Shown piece after piece: positions 18,073-27,076 of a DNA stretch of 64,000 bases (the first letter of the stretch is position 1; every line of letters begins with the position of its first letter). This DNA is from Foetidibacter luteolus (GTDB lineage Bacteria > Bacteroidota > Bacteroidia > Chitinophagales > Chitinophagaceae). A program made the position numbers and the translations under genes. The DNA lies in contig NZ_VVIP01000043.1 in NCBI RefSeq assembly GCF_009650435.1, positions 186,001-250,000 on the forward strand, written 5' to 3'. The notes beneath the pieces are model-generated. The model saw only the letters and a program-made list of their open reading frames with translations, searched no databases and had not been told where the DNA came from.

Positions 18073-19983
18073 ATGAAAAAATGCATGGTATTGCTTTGCC
18101 TTTGTTTTGCATTAAACAGCCTGTACGCCCAACAAAATAGCGCTGTGGCCATCATACCCCAACCGGTAAAAATCACAGAGAGTGGCGGTGTTTTTAAATT
18201 ACCTGAAACAATAACAATACAGGCGCCGGAAGATGCTGAACTAAAACATACATTAAGCTTTTTACAGGAGCGTTTTTCTACTACCACGGGCAAAGCGGTA
18301 AACGTTGCAGCCAATGCTGAACTGGCTGCTATAAAACTGCAATTGCTATCCACGCCCGATGGTATAATTGGCAACGAGGGCTACCATTTATCCGTTACGC
18401 CGGCCGGAGCGGTTATAACAGCCAACAAAGCGGCTGGAATATTTTATGGCGTGCAAACCTTGCTGCAGTTGTTACCCAAAGAAATTGAAGGCAAGGAAAA
18501 AGCTGGCGATATTAACTGGCAAGCCCCTTGTGTGGAGGTTACAGATTATCCACGGTTTGGTTGGAGGGGGCTGATGTTCGATGTTTCCCGACACTTTTTT
18601 ACCAAGGACGAAGTGAAGAGCTATATTGACAAAATGGCCCGCTATAAGTTCAACCTGCTCCACTGGCACCTTACCGATGATGAAGGCTGGCGTATTGAAA
18701 TAAAAAGCTTACCCAAACTGACAGAAGTAGGGGCCTGGAATGTTAAGAAAACCGGCTACTTTGGAACTTTCTCCGCACCCACACCTGACGAGCCGCGAAC
18801 TTATGGTGGGTTTTACACGCAGGATGATATTAAAGAAGTGATCGCCTATGCCAAAGAACGGTTTGTAAACATCCTTCCCGAAGTAGATGTTCCGGGACAT
18901 AGCCTGGCTGCCGTAGCTTCTTACCCAGAGCTTTCCTGCACACCCGGGGCTGACAAATACAAGGTTGGTTCCGGCAATCCCTTTATTGACTGGACTGATC
19001 ACGGCATGGTGGCGCATCTTGACAATACGCTTTGCCCGGCCAATGAAAAAGTATATGGATTTTTAGACAAGGTGTTTACCGAGGTGGCTGCCCTCTTTCC
19101 CTTTGATTACATACATGTTGGCGGCGATGAATGTGCCAAAACCTTCTGGCATAAGAGTGCGGCTATAAAAGCACTGATGAAAAAGGAAAACCTGAAAACG
19201 ATGGAAGAAGTGCAAAGCTATTTTGAAAAAAGGGTATTGAAAATAGTAGAGGCCAAGGGCAAAAAACTGATAGGGTGGGATGAAATACTGGAAGGTGGCC
19301 TTGCACCCGGCGCCGCTGTAATGAGCTGGCGTGGAGAAAAGGGGGGTATAGAAGCGGCTAAAATGCAGCACGAGGTAGTAATGAGCCCCACCACATTTGT
19401 TTATATTGATTACATGCAGGGAGACGCTGCCATAGAACCACGTGTGTATGCCTCGCTGCGGCTAAACAAGGCTTACCAGTTTGAGCCTGTGCCCGAAGGT
19501 GTGGATGCCAAATACATAAAAGGGGGCCAGGCCAATCTTTGGACAGAGCAGGTTTACAATATGCGCCATGCAGAGTACATGACTTGGCCCCGGGCGTTTG
19601 CTACGGCGGAAAGTGTATGGTCTGCAAAAGAGGCAAAAAACTGGAACAATTTTACCAGACGGGTAGAGCAGCATTTTAAACGGTTTGATGCTGCGGAAAC
19701 TAATTATGCACCCAGTATGTATGACCCTATATTCACTTCGTCGTTTGATGGCAAGGGGCAGTTACAGATAACCCTGGCTACGGAAATTGAAGGCCTTGAT
19801 ATTTACTACAGTTTCGACAACTCTTTTCCGGACAGGTTTTACCCCAAATACACGGAAACAGTTACCGCCCCCAAAGACGCGGTAATGATGAAGGTGATTA
19901 CCTACCGCGGCAAAGAACCTATTGGACGCCTGATTTATATGCCCCTGGATGAAATGAAAAAAAGGGCAAAAGCGAAGAAATAA
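18073..19983 (+). CDS. Secreted beta-N-acetylhexosaminidase, glycoside hydrolase family 20
   Basis: 636 residues with signal peptide (MKKCMVLLCLCFALNSLYAQ). An N-terminal GH20b domain (about 25-155) precedes the TIM barrel (about 160-510), which contains FGWRGLMFDVSRHFF, WHLTDDEGWRIEIKSLPKL and the catalytic HVGGDECAK (Asp-Glu near residues 351-352). Retaining GH20 enzymes use the substrate acetamido group as nucleophile. A C-terminal beta domain (QITLATEIEGLDIYYSFDNSFP) is of the chitobiase C-terminal type. It would release GlcNAc from chitin or peptidoglycan fragments in the periplasm or outside. Confidence 0.92.
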   Translation: MKKCMVLLCLCFALNSLYAQQNSAVAIIPQPVKITESGGVFKLPETITIQAPEDAELKHTLSFLQERFSTTTGKAVNVAANAELAAIKLQLLSTPDGIIGNEGYHLSVTPAGAVITANKAAGIFYGVQTLLQLLPKEIEGKEKAGDINWQAPCVEVTDYPRFGWRGLMFDVSRHFFTKDEVKSYIDKMARYKFNLLHWHLTDDEGWRIEIKSLPKLTEVGAWNVKKTGYFGTFSAPTPDEPRTYGGFYTQDDIKEVIAYAKERFVNILPEVDVPGHSLAAVASYPELSCTPGADKYKVGSGNPFIDWTDHGMVAHLDNTLCPANEKVYGFLDKVFTEVAALFPFDYIHVGGDECAKTFWHKSAAIKALMKKENLKTMEEVQSYFEKRVLKIVEAKGKKLIGWDEILEGGLAPGAAVMSWRGEKGGIEAAKMQHEVVMSPTTFVYIDYMQGDAAIEPRVYASLRLNKAYQFEPVPEGVDAKYIKGGQANLWTEQVYNMRHAEYMTWPRAFATAESVWSAKEAKNWNNFTRRVEQHFKRFDAAETNYAPSMYDPIFTSSFDGKGQLQITLATEIEGLDIYYSFDNSFPDRFYPKYTETVTAPKDAVMMKVITYRGKEPIGRLIYMPLDEMKKRAKAKK

Positions 19984-20049
19984 TACCGGGCGGCAGGCAA
20001 ATGTTGCCAAAGGCGGCAAACGCAAGTCTGCACGGTGGGCAAAGCTCCA

Positions 20050-20119
20050 TAGCGTATCAACAGTACAAGAGTGCGACGCAAGTAAAGCCTCCTGCTTATT
20101 CTTCTGCCGGGCCCATAAA
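20050..20119 (+). repeat. Interspersed repeat family A, copy 4 (GCGACGCAA core)
   Basis: GTACAAGAGTGCGACGCAAG, then AAAGCCTCCTGC and TTCTGCCGGGCCCATAAA. It lies directly downstream of the GH20 gene, upstream of a terminator hairpin. Confidence 0.75.
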
Positions 20120-20150
20120 TGTATTTTGTTATTAATGCAAAGCATTAATA

Positions 20151-20184
20151 AACAAAGCCGCCAGTTTGGTGGCTTTGTTTTTAT
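20151..20184 (+). terminator. Rho-independent terminator downstream of the GH20 gene
   Basis: AACAAAGCCGCC pairs with GGTGGCTTTGTT (12 bp, one G-U), loop AGTTT, followed by TTTAT. It lies 168 bases after the GH20 stop with the repeat between them. Confidence 0.75.
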
Positions 20185-20433
20185 ACGCCCTGTTGAGTAG
20201 TTATTTTCCCTGCAATTTCTGTGGTATTTCACATAGTTCCGGCCTCAAACCATTTATAACTTTAATCCGTAAATCTTAATAAATGTTGCAGCGGTTAGTC
20301 ATACCCGTTTAACCCGGCACTACAGTTAACATATAAGTTTTGCTGACCGGTTTTAACGCAATTTTTTATTACAAACAGGTAACAATTTCACATTAGCGGC
20401 ATCTTATTGTTATACCAGTTTAAAGCAGAGATC

Positions 20434-20760
20434 ATGAAAAAGCAAACTACACACCAGGAAGTATTTTTAATGACCAACACCACTTTTGCCCAGCGGCAGT
20501 GGATTGAAACAGGTAACGACCAAAACCAACATTATCACTCTAAAAACGAACAGTTGGAAGACGCCTGCTGGAATGGCATGCTGTACGATATGTTGCCGGG
20601 CATTATCGCAAAGTCTCCTACAGGTAAACAGCTTTTTCTGTGGCAGATGAAGCAAAAAAGCCTGGGCCTGGAAATGGAATTGGGGGAGTTTCCACCAACG
20701 ATAGAGCGCTACTTTTCCATTGACCCACTGTATTTTTTGCCTGAAAAAAGCTACAATTAA
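20434..20760 (+). CDS. Small protein of unknown function, paralogue 1
   Basis: 108 residues from ATG 20434; a TTG 27 bases upstream is possible, but the ATG gives the same length as its paralogue at 22004. The two share the order LE(D/E)ACWNG, (D/E)MLPGI, LFLWQMK, LE(M/I)ELGE(F/Y)P, IE, and a final F(Y)SI-P-FL. Conserved tryptophans and acidic residues suggest a small folded, mostly helical domain. No signal peptide or membrane segment. I do not recognise the family. Position beside a degenerate receiver protein hints at a signalling role; that is inference only. Confidence 0.65.
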   Translation: MKKQTTHQEVFLMTNTTFAQRQWIETGNDQNQHYHSKNEQLEDACWNGMLYDMLPGIIAKSPTGKQLFLWQMKQKSLGLEMELGEFPPTIERYFSIDPLYFLPEKSYN

Positions 20761-21550
20761 ATGTTGTAATGGTTTCTTTGTACTACACCAATTTACTACA
20801 GCCTTGTTTTAAAACTCGAAAAAGAAGACAAAACATAGCCTCCCTTATCCGGGTATCGGACCTACCATAATTGGTGATATCCAACCTAAATTCAGTGAAA
20901 GGTTGCACCTAACTGCAACATACATATCCTGTGGCGCAACTTATTGATTTATAATAGTAACCTAACACTGGTCACTTTTTCGCCATCAAACTACCTATTT
21001 TTCCATCACCCTGACCTCCTTCAAATCAATGTTTCTAATCAATGAGTTAATGATTTACCTGAAACTAAACCACTCTTAATTTTGTTATGCGTGTAGTACT
21101 TATACTACGTGGTTACCAAAAAAATTCTTACTTCCTTTCTATTAATCCAACTATTTTTTACGGCCTGCGCTTAAAGTTACTTTGTGTTATCAAACTGAAT
21201 AAACGCCCCGGTTTAAAAGTTTAATAAACAGCAGTTCATTGACAAAATCCAGTATCCTACAATATTAAGCATATCGCTAATGATCCAGGTATATCAACAG
21301 CCATATGCACAAGGTTAGTTTCACCCATAAACAAACCTTTGTCGTTTTTTCCGTACCCTAATGGAAACTCTTAAAAGGTAACAGCTTCAAAATAAGCCTG
21401 CCCCATTTATGTCTTTAAGTTTTTTCCGTGCCTTATGAAATCTTGCTACTGTATTTTGACAATAAAGAACTGTTTAAAAGGCTAACGCATCCTCCGTATT
21501 CTTTTCAGGTAGTTAAAGGTTCACAATCTAAAACCATAAGATTCAATATT
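20761..21550. other. Long gap without a convincing gene, with an inverted repeat
   Basis: 790 bases with no coding region I can support. It holds TTTGTACTACAC at 20777-20788, a small hairpin GTTGCA-N6-TGCAAC near 20903-20920, and a perfect inverted repeat GTAGTA-CTTA-TACTAC at 21093-21108 that recurs upstream of the response regulator at 27 kb. The length would permit a small RNA, but no terminator-like hairpin with a T-run was seen. Confidence 0.4.
21093..21108. promoter_or_regulatory. Inverted repeat GTAGTA-N4-TACTAC, copy 1
   Basis: GTAGTACTTATACTAC: perfect 6-bp arms with a 4-base spacer, the size of a dimeric regulator operator. The same arms and spacing occur at 27077-27092. It is 458 bases before the receiver-like gene and 333 bases after the 20434 gene, so the regulated gene is unclear. 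Confidence 0.4.
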
Positions 21551-21997
21551 ATGCAAATACTGATTTATACCAGCAGCAGTACTACCATTAAATGGGTAGA
21601 AGACCAGGTTGTTAAAACCGGCAATTGCTCTTTTGCGGTTGATACCTGCAGCATAGCTGAAGCAGGCATGTTGCTTAAATCAATACAGTTCGATGCGATT
21701 GTACTTGACGTAAGTGACACTGAAAAACAATCTAAGCAGGTAGTTAAGGCGCTTCTTGAGTTAAGGGCACAAATACCCGTTGTTGTAGTAACCGGCGTAT
21801 TAACGCTTCCCGCGGCAGTTGAGGCTGTTAAGCTGGGCGCGGAAACATACCTGCTGAACGAAAAAGCCGAGCCTGGTATTTTAGCGGAGTACATTAAAGT
21901 GGTGATAACAAAAAAGGCTGAGGTTGCCAGGCGTTATGCACTTGCAGAACCTTCTCCGGATATTGTTTACTTTTTAAACCAGCCAGCTATTCAATAA
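21551..21997 (+). CDS. Receiver-like protein lacking the acidic pocket
   Basis: 148 residues from ATG 21551. The fold follows a response-regulator receiver domain: D53 (AIVLDVSD) at the phosphorylation site, T81 (VVVVTG) and K105 (LLNEKAE). The two acidic residues normally found after strand 1 (DD in VDD) are replaced by TSS (ILIYTSSS). Without them Mg2+ binding and normal phosphorylation are unlikely, so it may be a pseudo-receiver working by protein contact. No output domain. It ends 6 bases before the second small paralogue, with which it is probably co-transcribed. A GTG at 21428 would give a longer product with an odd N-terminus. Confidence 0.7.
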   Translation: MQILIYTSSSTTIKWVEDQVVKTGNCSFAVDTCSIAEAGMLLKSIQFDAIVLDVSDTEKQSKQVVKALLELRAQIPVVVVTGVLTLPAAVEAVKLGAETYLLNEKAEPGILAEYIKVVITKKAEVARRYALAEPSPDIVYFLNQPAIQ

Positions 21998-22003
21998 GCC
22001 TTT

Positions 22004-22330
22004 ATGCAACACGTATTTACACAACAGGAAATACTGCTGATGACTGATACGAGCTATAGCCAGCAGCAGTGGTGCAAAAATCCACCTGCGGGTAAAAAAC
22101 AATCCCATGCCATAGCAGATAAACTTGAAGAGGCATGCTGGAACGGGCTGTTAAAAGAGATGTTGCCCGGCATACTGGACGAAAATGCCAATGCCAGTAA
22201 ACTTTTTCTGTGGCAGATGAAGCTTAACGAATGCTGCCTTGAAATTGAACTTGGCGAATACCCGGCTGAAATTGAATTTTTTTATTCAATTACGCCAAAA
22301 AGCTTTTTGAAAGAAAAACCGCTTAGTTAA
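22004..22330 (+). CDS. Small protein of unknown function, paralogue 2
   Basis: 108 residues, paralogous to the protein at 20434 over its whole length (shared LMT-T-(Y/F)-Q-QW near the start, then LE-ACWNG, MLPGI, LFLWQMK, LE-ELGE-P). It starts 6 bases after the receiver-like gene, so the two are likely translated from one mRNA. Family and function are not recognised; it has no export signal. Confidence 0.65.
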   Translation: MQHVFTQQEILLMTDTSYSQQQWCKNPPAGKKQSHAIADKLEEACWNGLLKEMLPGILDENANASKLFLWQMKLNECCLEIELGEYPAEIEFFYSITPKSFLKEKPLS

Positions 22331-22507
22331 TAGTACCCCTGTTTAGTTTCGGCAAAGCCGAAATAAGGCATAGGTAAATTAATCCGTTCTTTTTACAATC
22401 CAATATCCTGTGTAGCTGCTAAATTCTGGCAGCATAGAAATACAATAATCCGTACCCGGGAAAACAACCATAACCTTACTTTATTAAACATTTAATCTTT
22501 AAACCCC

Positions 22508-22696
22508 ATGCAATTACCAAATTTTCGTAGCAACGCCAATGTGAGCGGTTTTGTTACGAAAGAACAAACAGAAACAACCCCGGCCTTGTATGAACTTGAA
22601 TACCTTACAGAAGCAGTAATGTTAATAAAAGCAGACTTTCTATCGTTACTGAAAAATATTCCTGAGCTGAGGGAGAAGATAAAAAGGGATAATTAA
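22508..22696 (+). CDS. Small acidic protein of unknown function
   Basis: 62 residues, MQLPNFRSNANVSGFV at the start, then a predicted helix (LYELEYLTEAVMLIKADFLSLLKNIPELREKIKRDN). The amphipathic C-terminal helix and acidic start look like a small adaptor or regulator, but no family is recognised. It follows the paralogue cluster by 177 bases and is followed by an imperfect hairpin. Coding status is supported by codon pattern and clean start and stop only. Confidence 0.45.
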   Translation: MQLPNFRSNANVSGFVTKEQTETTPALYELEYLTEAVMLIKADFLSLLKNIPELREKIKRDN

Positions 22697-22714
22697 CCCC
22701 TCTTTTAAAAATAC

Positions 22715-22785
22715 AGCCGCGTATGGTAAGAACATGCTTGCCGGAACCTTAGTAAATGTCCGTTTTTGATCTACCGTATGCGGCT
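22715..22785 (+). other. Long imperfect hairpin downstream of the small acidic protein gene
   Basis: GCCGCGTATGGTA (22716-22728) can pair along its full length with TACCGTATGCGGC (22772-22784) if two G-U pairs are allowed, plus a flanking A-T. The 43-base loop contains GTCCGTTTTTGATC. The G-U-compatible changes suggest an RNA structure on the plus strand (a terminator or small RNA). Confidence 0.45.
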
Positions 22786-22895
22786 TAACTAAATGTTTAT
22801 TCTAAAGTTCACAATCTCTCTGTAACCATCCGTATCCTTCCGTACCCCCTTTTTTCAATTACAGCACTAAATAATTACAAACAAAAACCGTGTTT

Positions 22896-23117
22896 TTATA
22901 TCTCCGGAACAGTTTTTCCTGGTTCGTCAGTATGGTCAATGTCTTCTACAGGCACTTCTGCAATATTCGAAAAAACTGATTTAAACTGGCCACCCAAAAC
23001 ATCAGAAACGGCCTTAAACGTTTGATCAAACAACTTTTTACCGGCAGGGGTATTAAAAAACCACACACCTACACCGGCAACTGCGCCGGCTAAAAGAAAT
23101 GTTCCTATATTTTTCAT
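22896..23117 (-). CDS. Small membrane-anchored protein, YtxH-like
   Basis: 73 residues: one N-terminal membrane helix (IGTFLLAGAVAGVGVWFF) followed by NTPAGKKLFDQTFKAVSDVLGG, a layout like YtxH/gas-vesicle-type general stress proteins. The tail is acidic. It is 38 bases downstream of the CocE-type hydrolase gene on the same strand and may be read with it. The name is by pattern, not certain. Confidence 0.6.
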   Translation of the reverse strand: MKNIGTFLLAGAVAGVGVWFFNTPAGKKLFDQTFKAVSDVLGGQFKSVFSNIAEVPVEDIDHTDEPGKTVPEI

Positions 23118-23155
23118 GCTATAGTTTATTATACATGTTCAAAGATGCTGCCAGT

Positions 23156-25015
23156 TTATTTCAGCTCGTACATTTCTATGGCTGATGGATATTTTCTGCT
23201 GTGGTATAGCCTTACCTTTATTTTCTTAAAGTCTTTTTCTTCTGCTTCGCTGATATTCATAAACTGCTGTGGGTTTCTGTCAACCAGCGGAAACCAGGTG
23301 CTTTGTACCTGCACCATAATTTTATGCCCTTTTAAAAAGGTATGTGCAACATCATTTAGCTGAAGTTTTACCTCCGTAACCTTTTCGGCGGTAAAAGCTT
23401 CCGGTTTCTCGAAACTGTTACGAAATTTTCCCCGTAAAACTTCTGCCCTTACCAATTGTTGGGTTTGGTCGCCATCTGGCTCAACATCAATAAGTTTTAC
23501 AATAAAATCGGCATCGCTACCCTCAATGCTTACATACAGGTTGGCCGTTAGGGTACCTGCTATGGTAAAGTTTTGCTGCAATGCCTGGCCGGTATAGCTT
23601 AGCACGTCTGGCCGCCGGGAGGCAAATGTTTGATCTGCTGCCATATACTCGTCTAACCTCCCCGGCGCCCGGTCTTTTATGTAAGGTACCGGGTCTGCCG
23701 GGTCGGAAGTATATTCATCAAAACCAGTTAAGTGCTGAGTTGACGATTGCAGGCTTTTATCATTACCCAGGAATAAAGTTGTTTTAGTTGTTTTCGGCGC
23801 TGGCCATTGACTAAAGCTTTTCCACTCATTAGAACCGGTGAAAAAAATGCTGGCTTCCGCAGCGGTAAAACTTCCTTTGCCTTTCAGATAATAAGTAAAG
23901 AAGTTAAACTCAAGTTGCTGAAAAAAAGTATTTGTGTTGCCGCCAAAATCATAATTTACAAAACTTGTCCAGCTATTAGCGGCCCAGGCGCCGTGCGTCC
24001 ATGGGCCCATTATCAAATGGTTGTTGTTTACAGGCGTTTGTTGCTCAATGGCTTTGTATGTATTAAGTGCGCCAAACAAATCCTCTGCATCAAACCAGCC
24101 ACCCACAACAAGCACGGCAGGTTGCACATCCTTTAAACTGGTACGTATATTCCTGGCCTGCCAATAACTATCTTTTGTATTATGCGCCAGGTATTCATTC
24201 CATATTTTACTGCGGTTATTAAAGTATAAATCATTCGCATTTTTGATTGGGCCAAGTTTTAAAAAAAACTCATAGGCATCTTTTATTTCTATGTTGTTAT
24301 TAATGGATGGGTATTTTTTCCAAGGTTCTTTGCGCGGATGATCAAAATAGTTAAGAAAGCCAAAGTTATCCATCAAAAAAAAGGCGCCACGGTGGTAGGC
24401 ATCATCTCCCTCAAATTCATCTGTTACCGGCGCCTGGGGCGATACAGCTTTTATTGCCGGATGAGCATTAGGCAACGCTGCGGCAGCATAAAAACCAGGA
24501 TAAGAGATTCCGTATAGACCGGCATTTCCGTTATTGTTCGCAATGTTTTTAAGCAACCAGTCAACCGTATCATAGGCATCTGTGCTTTCATCGGTTTTTT
24601 TACCTGCCTGGCTGGCATTTATGGCCGGCGTCATTTCTTCAAAATTTCCCTCGCTCATATAACGGCCCCGAACATCCTGGTAAACAAAAATGAATTTTTC
24701 CTCTGCAAAGCGCCTGTTAGGCCCAAGCCTGCGTGTGTTGTAATTATCTTCCCCATAAGGCGCACAGGAATAGGGTGTACGCATTATAAGAAACGGGTAT
24801 TTCTCAGAGGTATCCCTGGGCATGTAAATAGCGGTAAACAGTTTAATCCCGTCCCGCATTGGTATCATGCGTTCTATTTTAAGGTATGTGTCTTTAACCG
24901 AAGCAGTGGAAGGGCTGCTTTGTGCATTACAGGAAATGGTTATAACCAGCACAGCCAGCAGTAATACATTTTTCACCTTCAAAAATTTTTCTTTAAAATC
25001 AAATTTCATAAGCAT
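23156..25015 (-). CDS. CocE/NonD-family (X-Pro dipeptidyl-peptidase S15) hydrolase, lipoprotein
   Basis: 619 residues. A lipoprotein-type signal ends in TISCNAQ. The alpha/beta-hydrolase triad is visible: nucleophile in LYGISYPGFYA (G-x-S-Y-x-G), Asp in VVGGWFDAEDLFG and His in IMGPWTHGAW. A C-terminal jelly-roll domain (ADQTFASRRPDVLSYTGQALQQNFTIAGTLTANLYVS) is typical of the family. Members hydrolyse acyl esters, beta-lactam side chains or peptides; the substrate is unknown. Two in-frame ATG codons (25015 and 25009) are both acceptable starts. Confidence 0.9.
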   Translation of the reverse strand: MLMKFDFKEKFLKVKNVLLLAVLVITISCNAQSSPSTASVKDTYLKIERMIPMRDGIKLFTAIYMPRDTSEKYPFLIMRTPYSCAPYGEDNYNTRRLGPNRRFAEEKFIFVYQDVRGRYMSEGNFEEMTPAINASQAGKKTDESTDAYDTVDWLLKNIANNNGNAGLYGISYPGFYAAAALPNAHPAIKAVSPQAPVTDEFEGDDAYHRGAFFLMDNFGFLNYFDHPRKEPWKKYPSINNNIEIKDAYEFFLKLGPIKNANDLYFNNRSKIWNEYLAHNTKDSYWQARNIRTSLKDVQPAVLVVGGWFDAEDLFGALNTYKAIEQQTPVNNNHLIMGPWTHGAWAANSWTSFVNYDFGGNTNTFFQQLEFNFFTYYLKGKGSFTAAEASIFFTGSNEWKSFSQWPAPKTTKTTLFLGNDKSLQSSTQHLTGFDEYTSDPADPVPYIKDRAPGRLDEYMAADQTFASRRPDVLSYTGQALQQNFTIAGTLTANLYVSIEGSDADFIVKLIDVEPDGDQTQQLVRAEVLRGKFRNSFEKPEAFTAEKVTEVKLQLNDVAHTFLKGHKIMVQVQSTWFPLVDRNPQQFMNISEAEEKDFKKIKVRLYHSRKYPSAIEMYELK

Positions 25016-25122
25016 GAATTTAAACAGAAAAATTCTTGCTAATCAAGCGTTTGGTGATATTCGGGAAAACCATAGTGCGGTCTTGCTGCCCAACAAGGCC
25101 TTTTCTGGGCTATTGCTAAAGG

Positions 25123-25270
25123 TTTTTGGGGGGTGTCCCTCGTACCTCGGGCCGGACAGAACTGCGTTCGCAACCTTCGTTAAAGCAACGTTTAGTTGCT
25201 TTTCCTCGCTTGTGCTATTACTCCGCCGCACAAAGCCTTCAGCGGGGTAACCGCTTCAATCCCTCACCCA
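25123..25270 (+). repeat. Interspersed repeat family B, copy 3 (flank type 1, long inner module)
   Basis: It has the same 5' flank as copy 1 (GGGGGGTGTCCCTCG, CCTCGGGCCGG) but the inner part is the long module GAACTGCGTTCGCAACC followed by AAAGCAAC-GTTTA-GTTGCTTT, two hairpins absent from copies 1, 2 and 6. The 3' part (AGCGGGGTAACCGCT, TCAATCCCTCACCC) is shared. Confidence 0.8.
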
Positions 25271-25429
25271 AAGTGCAGCCTGTTGCTTCTTTTGCAGGCG
25301 GTCCTTATGCGTAAAACAAGAATACAATAGTACTGTAATCCTGATCGTAAGTTAAAAATTGGGGAGCTTCCCGGAATAAAAAATAATACCTGTAATGTTT
25401 GGGGTGCGCTGTAAATTGTTGAATAAAGC

Positions 25430-25495
25430 TTTGGACGTACAAGTGAGTGACACAAGGGACGCCTCATAGTAGCAATGCGGTTTGTCCCATAGCAA
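25430..25495 (+). repeat. Interspersed repeat family A, copy 5 (GTGACACAA core)
   Basis: GTACAAGTGAGTGACACAA, then GGGACGCCTCATAGTAG and GTCCCATAGCAAAA. Nearly the same sequence is at 49.8 kb. The rest of the 747-base gap between the hydrolase and hydratase genes, outside this copy and the family B copy at 25123, shows no gene. Confidence 0.7.
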
Positions 25496-25762
25496 AAAAA
25501 TAGCCCGCCAGGAATAACGGGCTCTTACCAAAACTAACTGCTTATTATGAAATATTAATGATTTGATGTACATCCGTATATTACGGTTAACACTGTGAAT
25601 TTTGGCAATAAACGCTGAACAGAAAACTTATTTCGGTTAAACCGGCCAAAATATATGGTGAAAAAGATAAATTTAAAGCTGGATGAGACGCAGTTATAGC
25701 GGAAAATGCGGGTTGCTGTTGTATTGTTGAATGTAAAATTGATTATTCTAAAAAGAAAATGT

Positions 25763-26542
25763 ATGCCATATCAGTTATTGTTAACCAGCCTTGAAAATGG
25801 AGTTTTTACTATTACCATTAACAGGCCGGATAAGCTGAATGCCTTAAATACCCGGGTAATTGAGGAACTAAGCACCGCGGTAGAAGAAGTTTATCATAAC
25901 CCTGAAATTAAATCTGCAATTATTACCGGGGCCGGCAGTAAAAGTTTTGTTGCCGGTGCAGATATCAGCGAATTTTTGCAACTGGATGCGCTGCAGGGTG
26001 AGGAACTGGCCAGAAGGGGCCAGCAGATGGTTTTTGACAAAATTGAAAATGCCCCCAAACCTGTTATAGCCGCCGTTAATGGTTTTGCACTGGGCGGCGG
26101 TTGCGAGCTGGCGCTGGCCTGTCATTTTATAATAGCTTCTGAAACGGCCAGGTTTGGGCAGCCGGAGGTTAACCTGGGGCTTATACCCGGCTATGGTGGT
26201 ACTCAGAGATTAGTGCAGGTTGCAGGCAAAGGCAGGGCGATGCAGTTGATAATGACAGGAGAATTAATTAATGCAGCAGATGCAATGCAATATGGCATTG
26301 TAAACAGTGTGGTAAAACCGGAAGAGTTGTTGGATAAGGCCAAAGAAATTTTATCTGTTATTAACAGTAAAGCCCCTCTTGCCATAAGCCGGGTTATTGC
26401 ATCTATCAACGCTTTTGACCATACCCAGGCAGGTTACGATTACGAAATAAAAAAATTTGGCGAATGCTTTGGCACCGAAGATTTGAAAGAAGGCGCTACA
26501 GCTTTCCTGGAAAAGAGAAAACCCAATTTTAAGGGGAAATAA
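25763..26542 (+). CDS. Enoyl-CoA hydratase/isomerase family protein
   Basis: 259 residues from ATG 25763 (the open frame runs 19 codons upstream without a conserved N-terminus). Crotonase-fold motifs: ITINRPDKLNALN, the oxyanion-hole segment AGADISEF, NGFALGGGCELALACHF, and GQPEVNLGLIPGYGGTQRL with both catalytic glutamates (GCELAL and QPEVNLG) present. It probably hydrates trans-2-enoyl-CoA during fatty-acid or amino-acid degradation. It is not next to other beta-oxidation genes. Confidence 0.92.
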   Translation: MPYQLLLTSLENGVFTITINRPDKLNALNTRVIEELSTAVEEVYHNPEIKSAIITGAGSKSFVAGADISEFLQLDALQGEELARRGQQMVFDKIENAPKPVIAAVNGFALGGGCELALACHFIIASETARFGQPEVNLGLIPGYGGTQRLVQVAGKGRAMQLIMTGELINAADAMQYGIVNSVVKPEELLDKAKEILSVINSKAPLAISRVIASINAFDHTQAGYDYEIKKFGECFGTEDLKEGATAFLEKRKPNFKGK

Positions 26543-26616
26543 GCGGTATAATAACTTTAAGAAAAACAGGCCGTATCACCTTCGTGAACAGCCTGTACGG
26601 AAACCATAGTGGGGGG

Positions 26617-27006
26617 CTATCTATGAACCAAAGAGGTAAGTATTCCTGGAATTTGATCGAAGTCGCTTGATTTGTCAACAAAGTTATCGGCGCCCAGTTT
26701 TTTACATAATTGCCGGTAATGCTGGCTTGACTGGTTGGTAACCATAACAACCTGGGTTTGAGGGTAGTTGGTTTTCACCAGCCTTAGTAAATCAATGCCG
26801 CTTGCATCAGGCAGGTTAATGTCAAGCAACAGGCAATCAACAGGCATTTCCTGCAAAATTGTTTTAGCCTCCTTGCAGCTAAAAGCATATTTAATTGAAT
26901 GAGCGTTTTTTACAGTATCCAAATCCTGCAGCATTTCAATTAAACGTTCAATAATTAAATACGAATCATCTACAATAAGTATAGTCCTGCTCCTGTGTTC
27001 CACCAT
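26617..27006 (-). CDS. REC-only response regulator
   Basis: 129 residues from the ATG at 27006 (an open frame extends 30 codons upstream but into a regulator-like inverted repeat). A full receiver domain: VDD pair in ILIVDDS, phosphorylation Asp in LLLDINLPDASG, Thr in VVMVTNQ and Lys in NFVDKSS. No output domain, so it must signal through protein partners. It is downstream of, and on the same strand as, a NarL-type regulator 150 bases away. The upstream inverted repeat at 27077-27092 may control it. Confidence 0.88.
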   Translation of the reverse strand: MVEHRSRTILIVDDSYLIIERLIEMLQDLDTVKNAHSIKYAFSCKEAKTILQEMPVDCLLLDINLPDASGIDLLRLVKTNYPQTQVVMVTNQSSQHYRQLCKKLGADNFVDKSSDFDQIPGILTSLVHR

Positions 27007-27076
27007 TCTCGTAATTTCAAAGTAAACATACAACAGAGACAAGCGTATTGGCAATAGAGGATGCCAGCAGTTTAAT

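Noticed and set aside
25123-25270. CRISPR-like repeat array
   Set aside because: Family A and B copies are dispersed singly, are not separated by regular spacers, and no cas gene is in the window.
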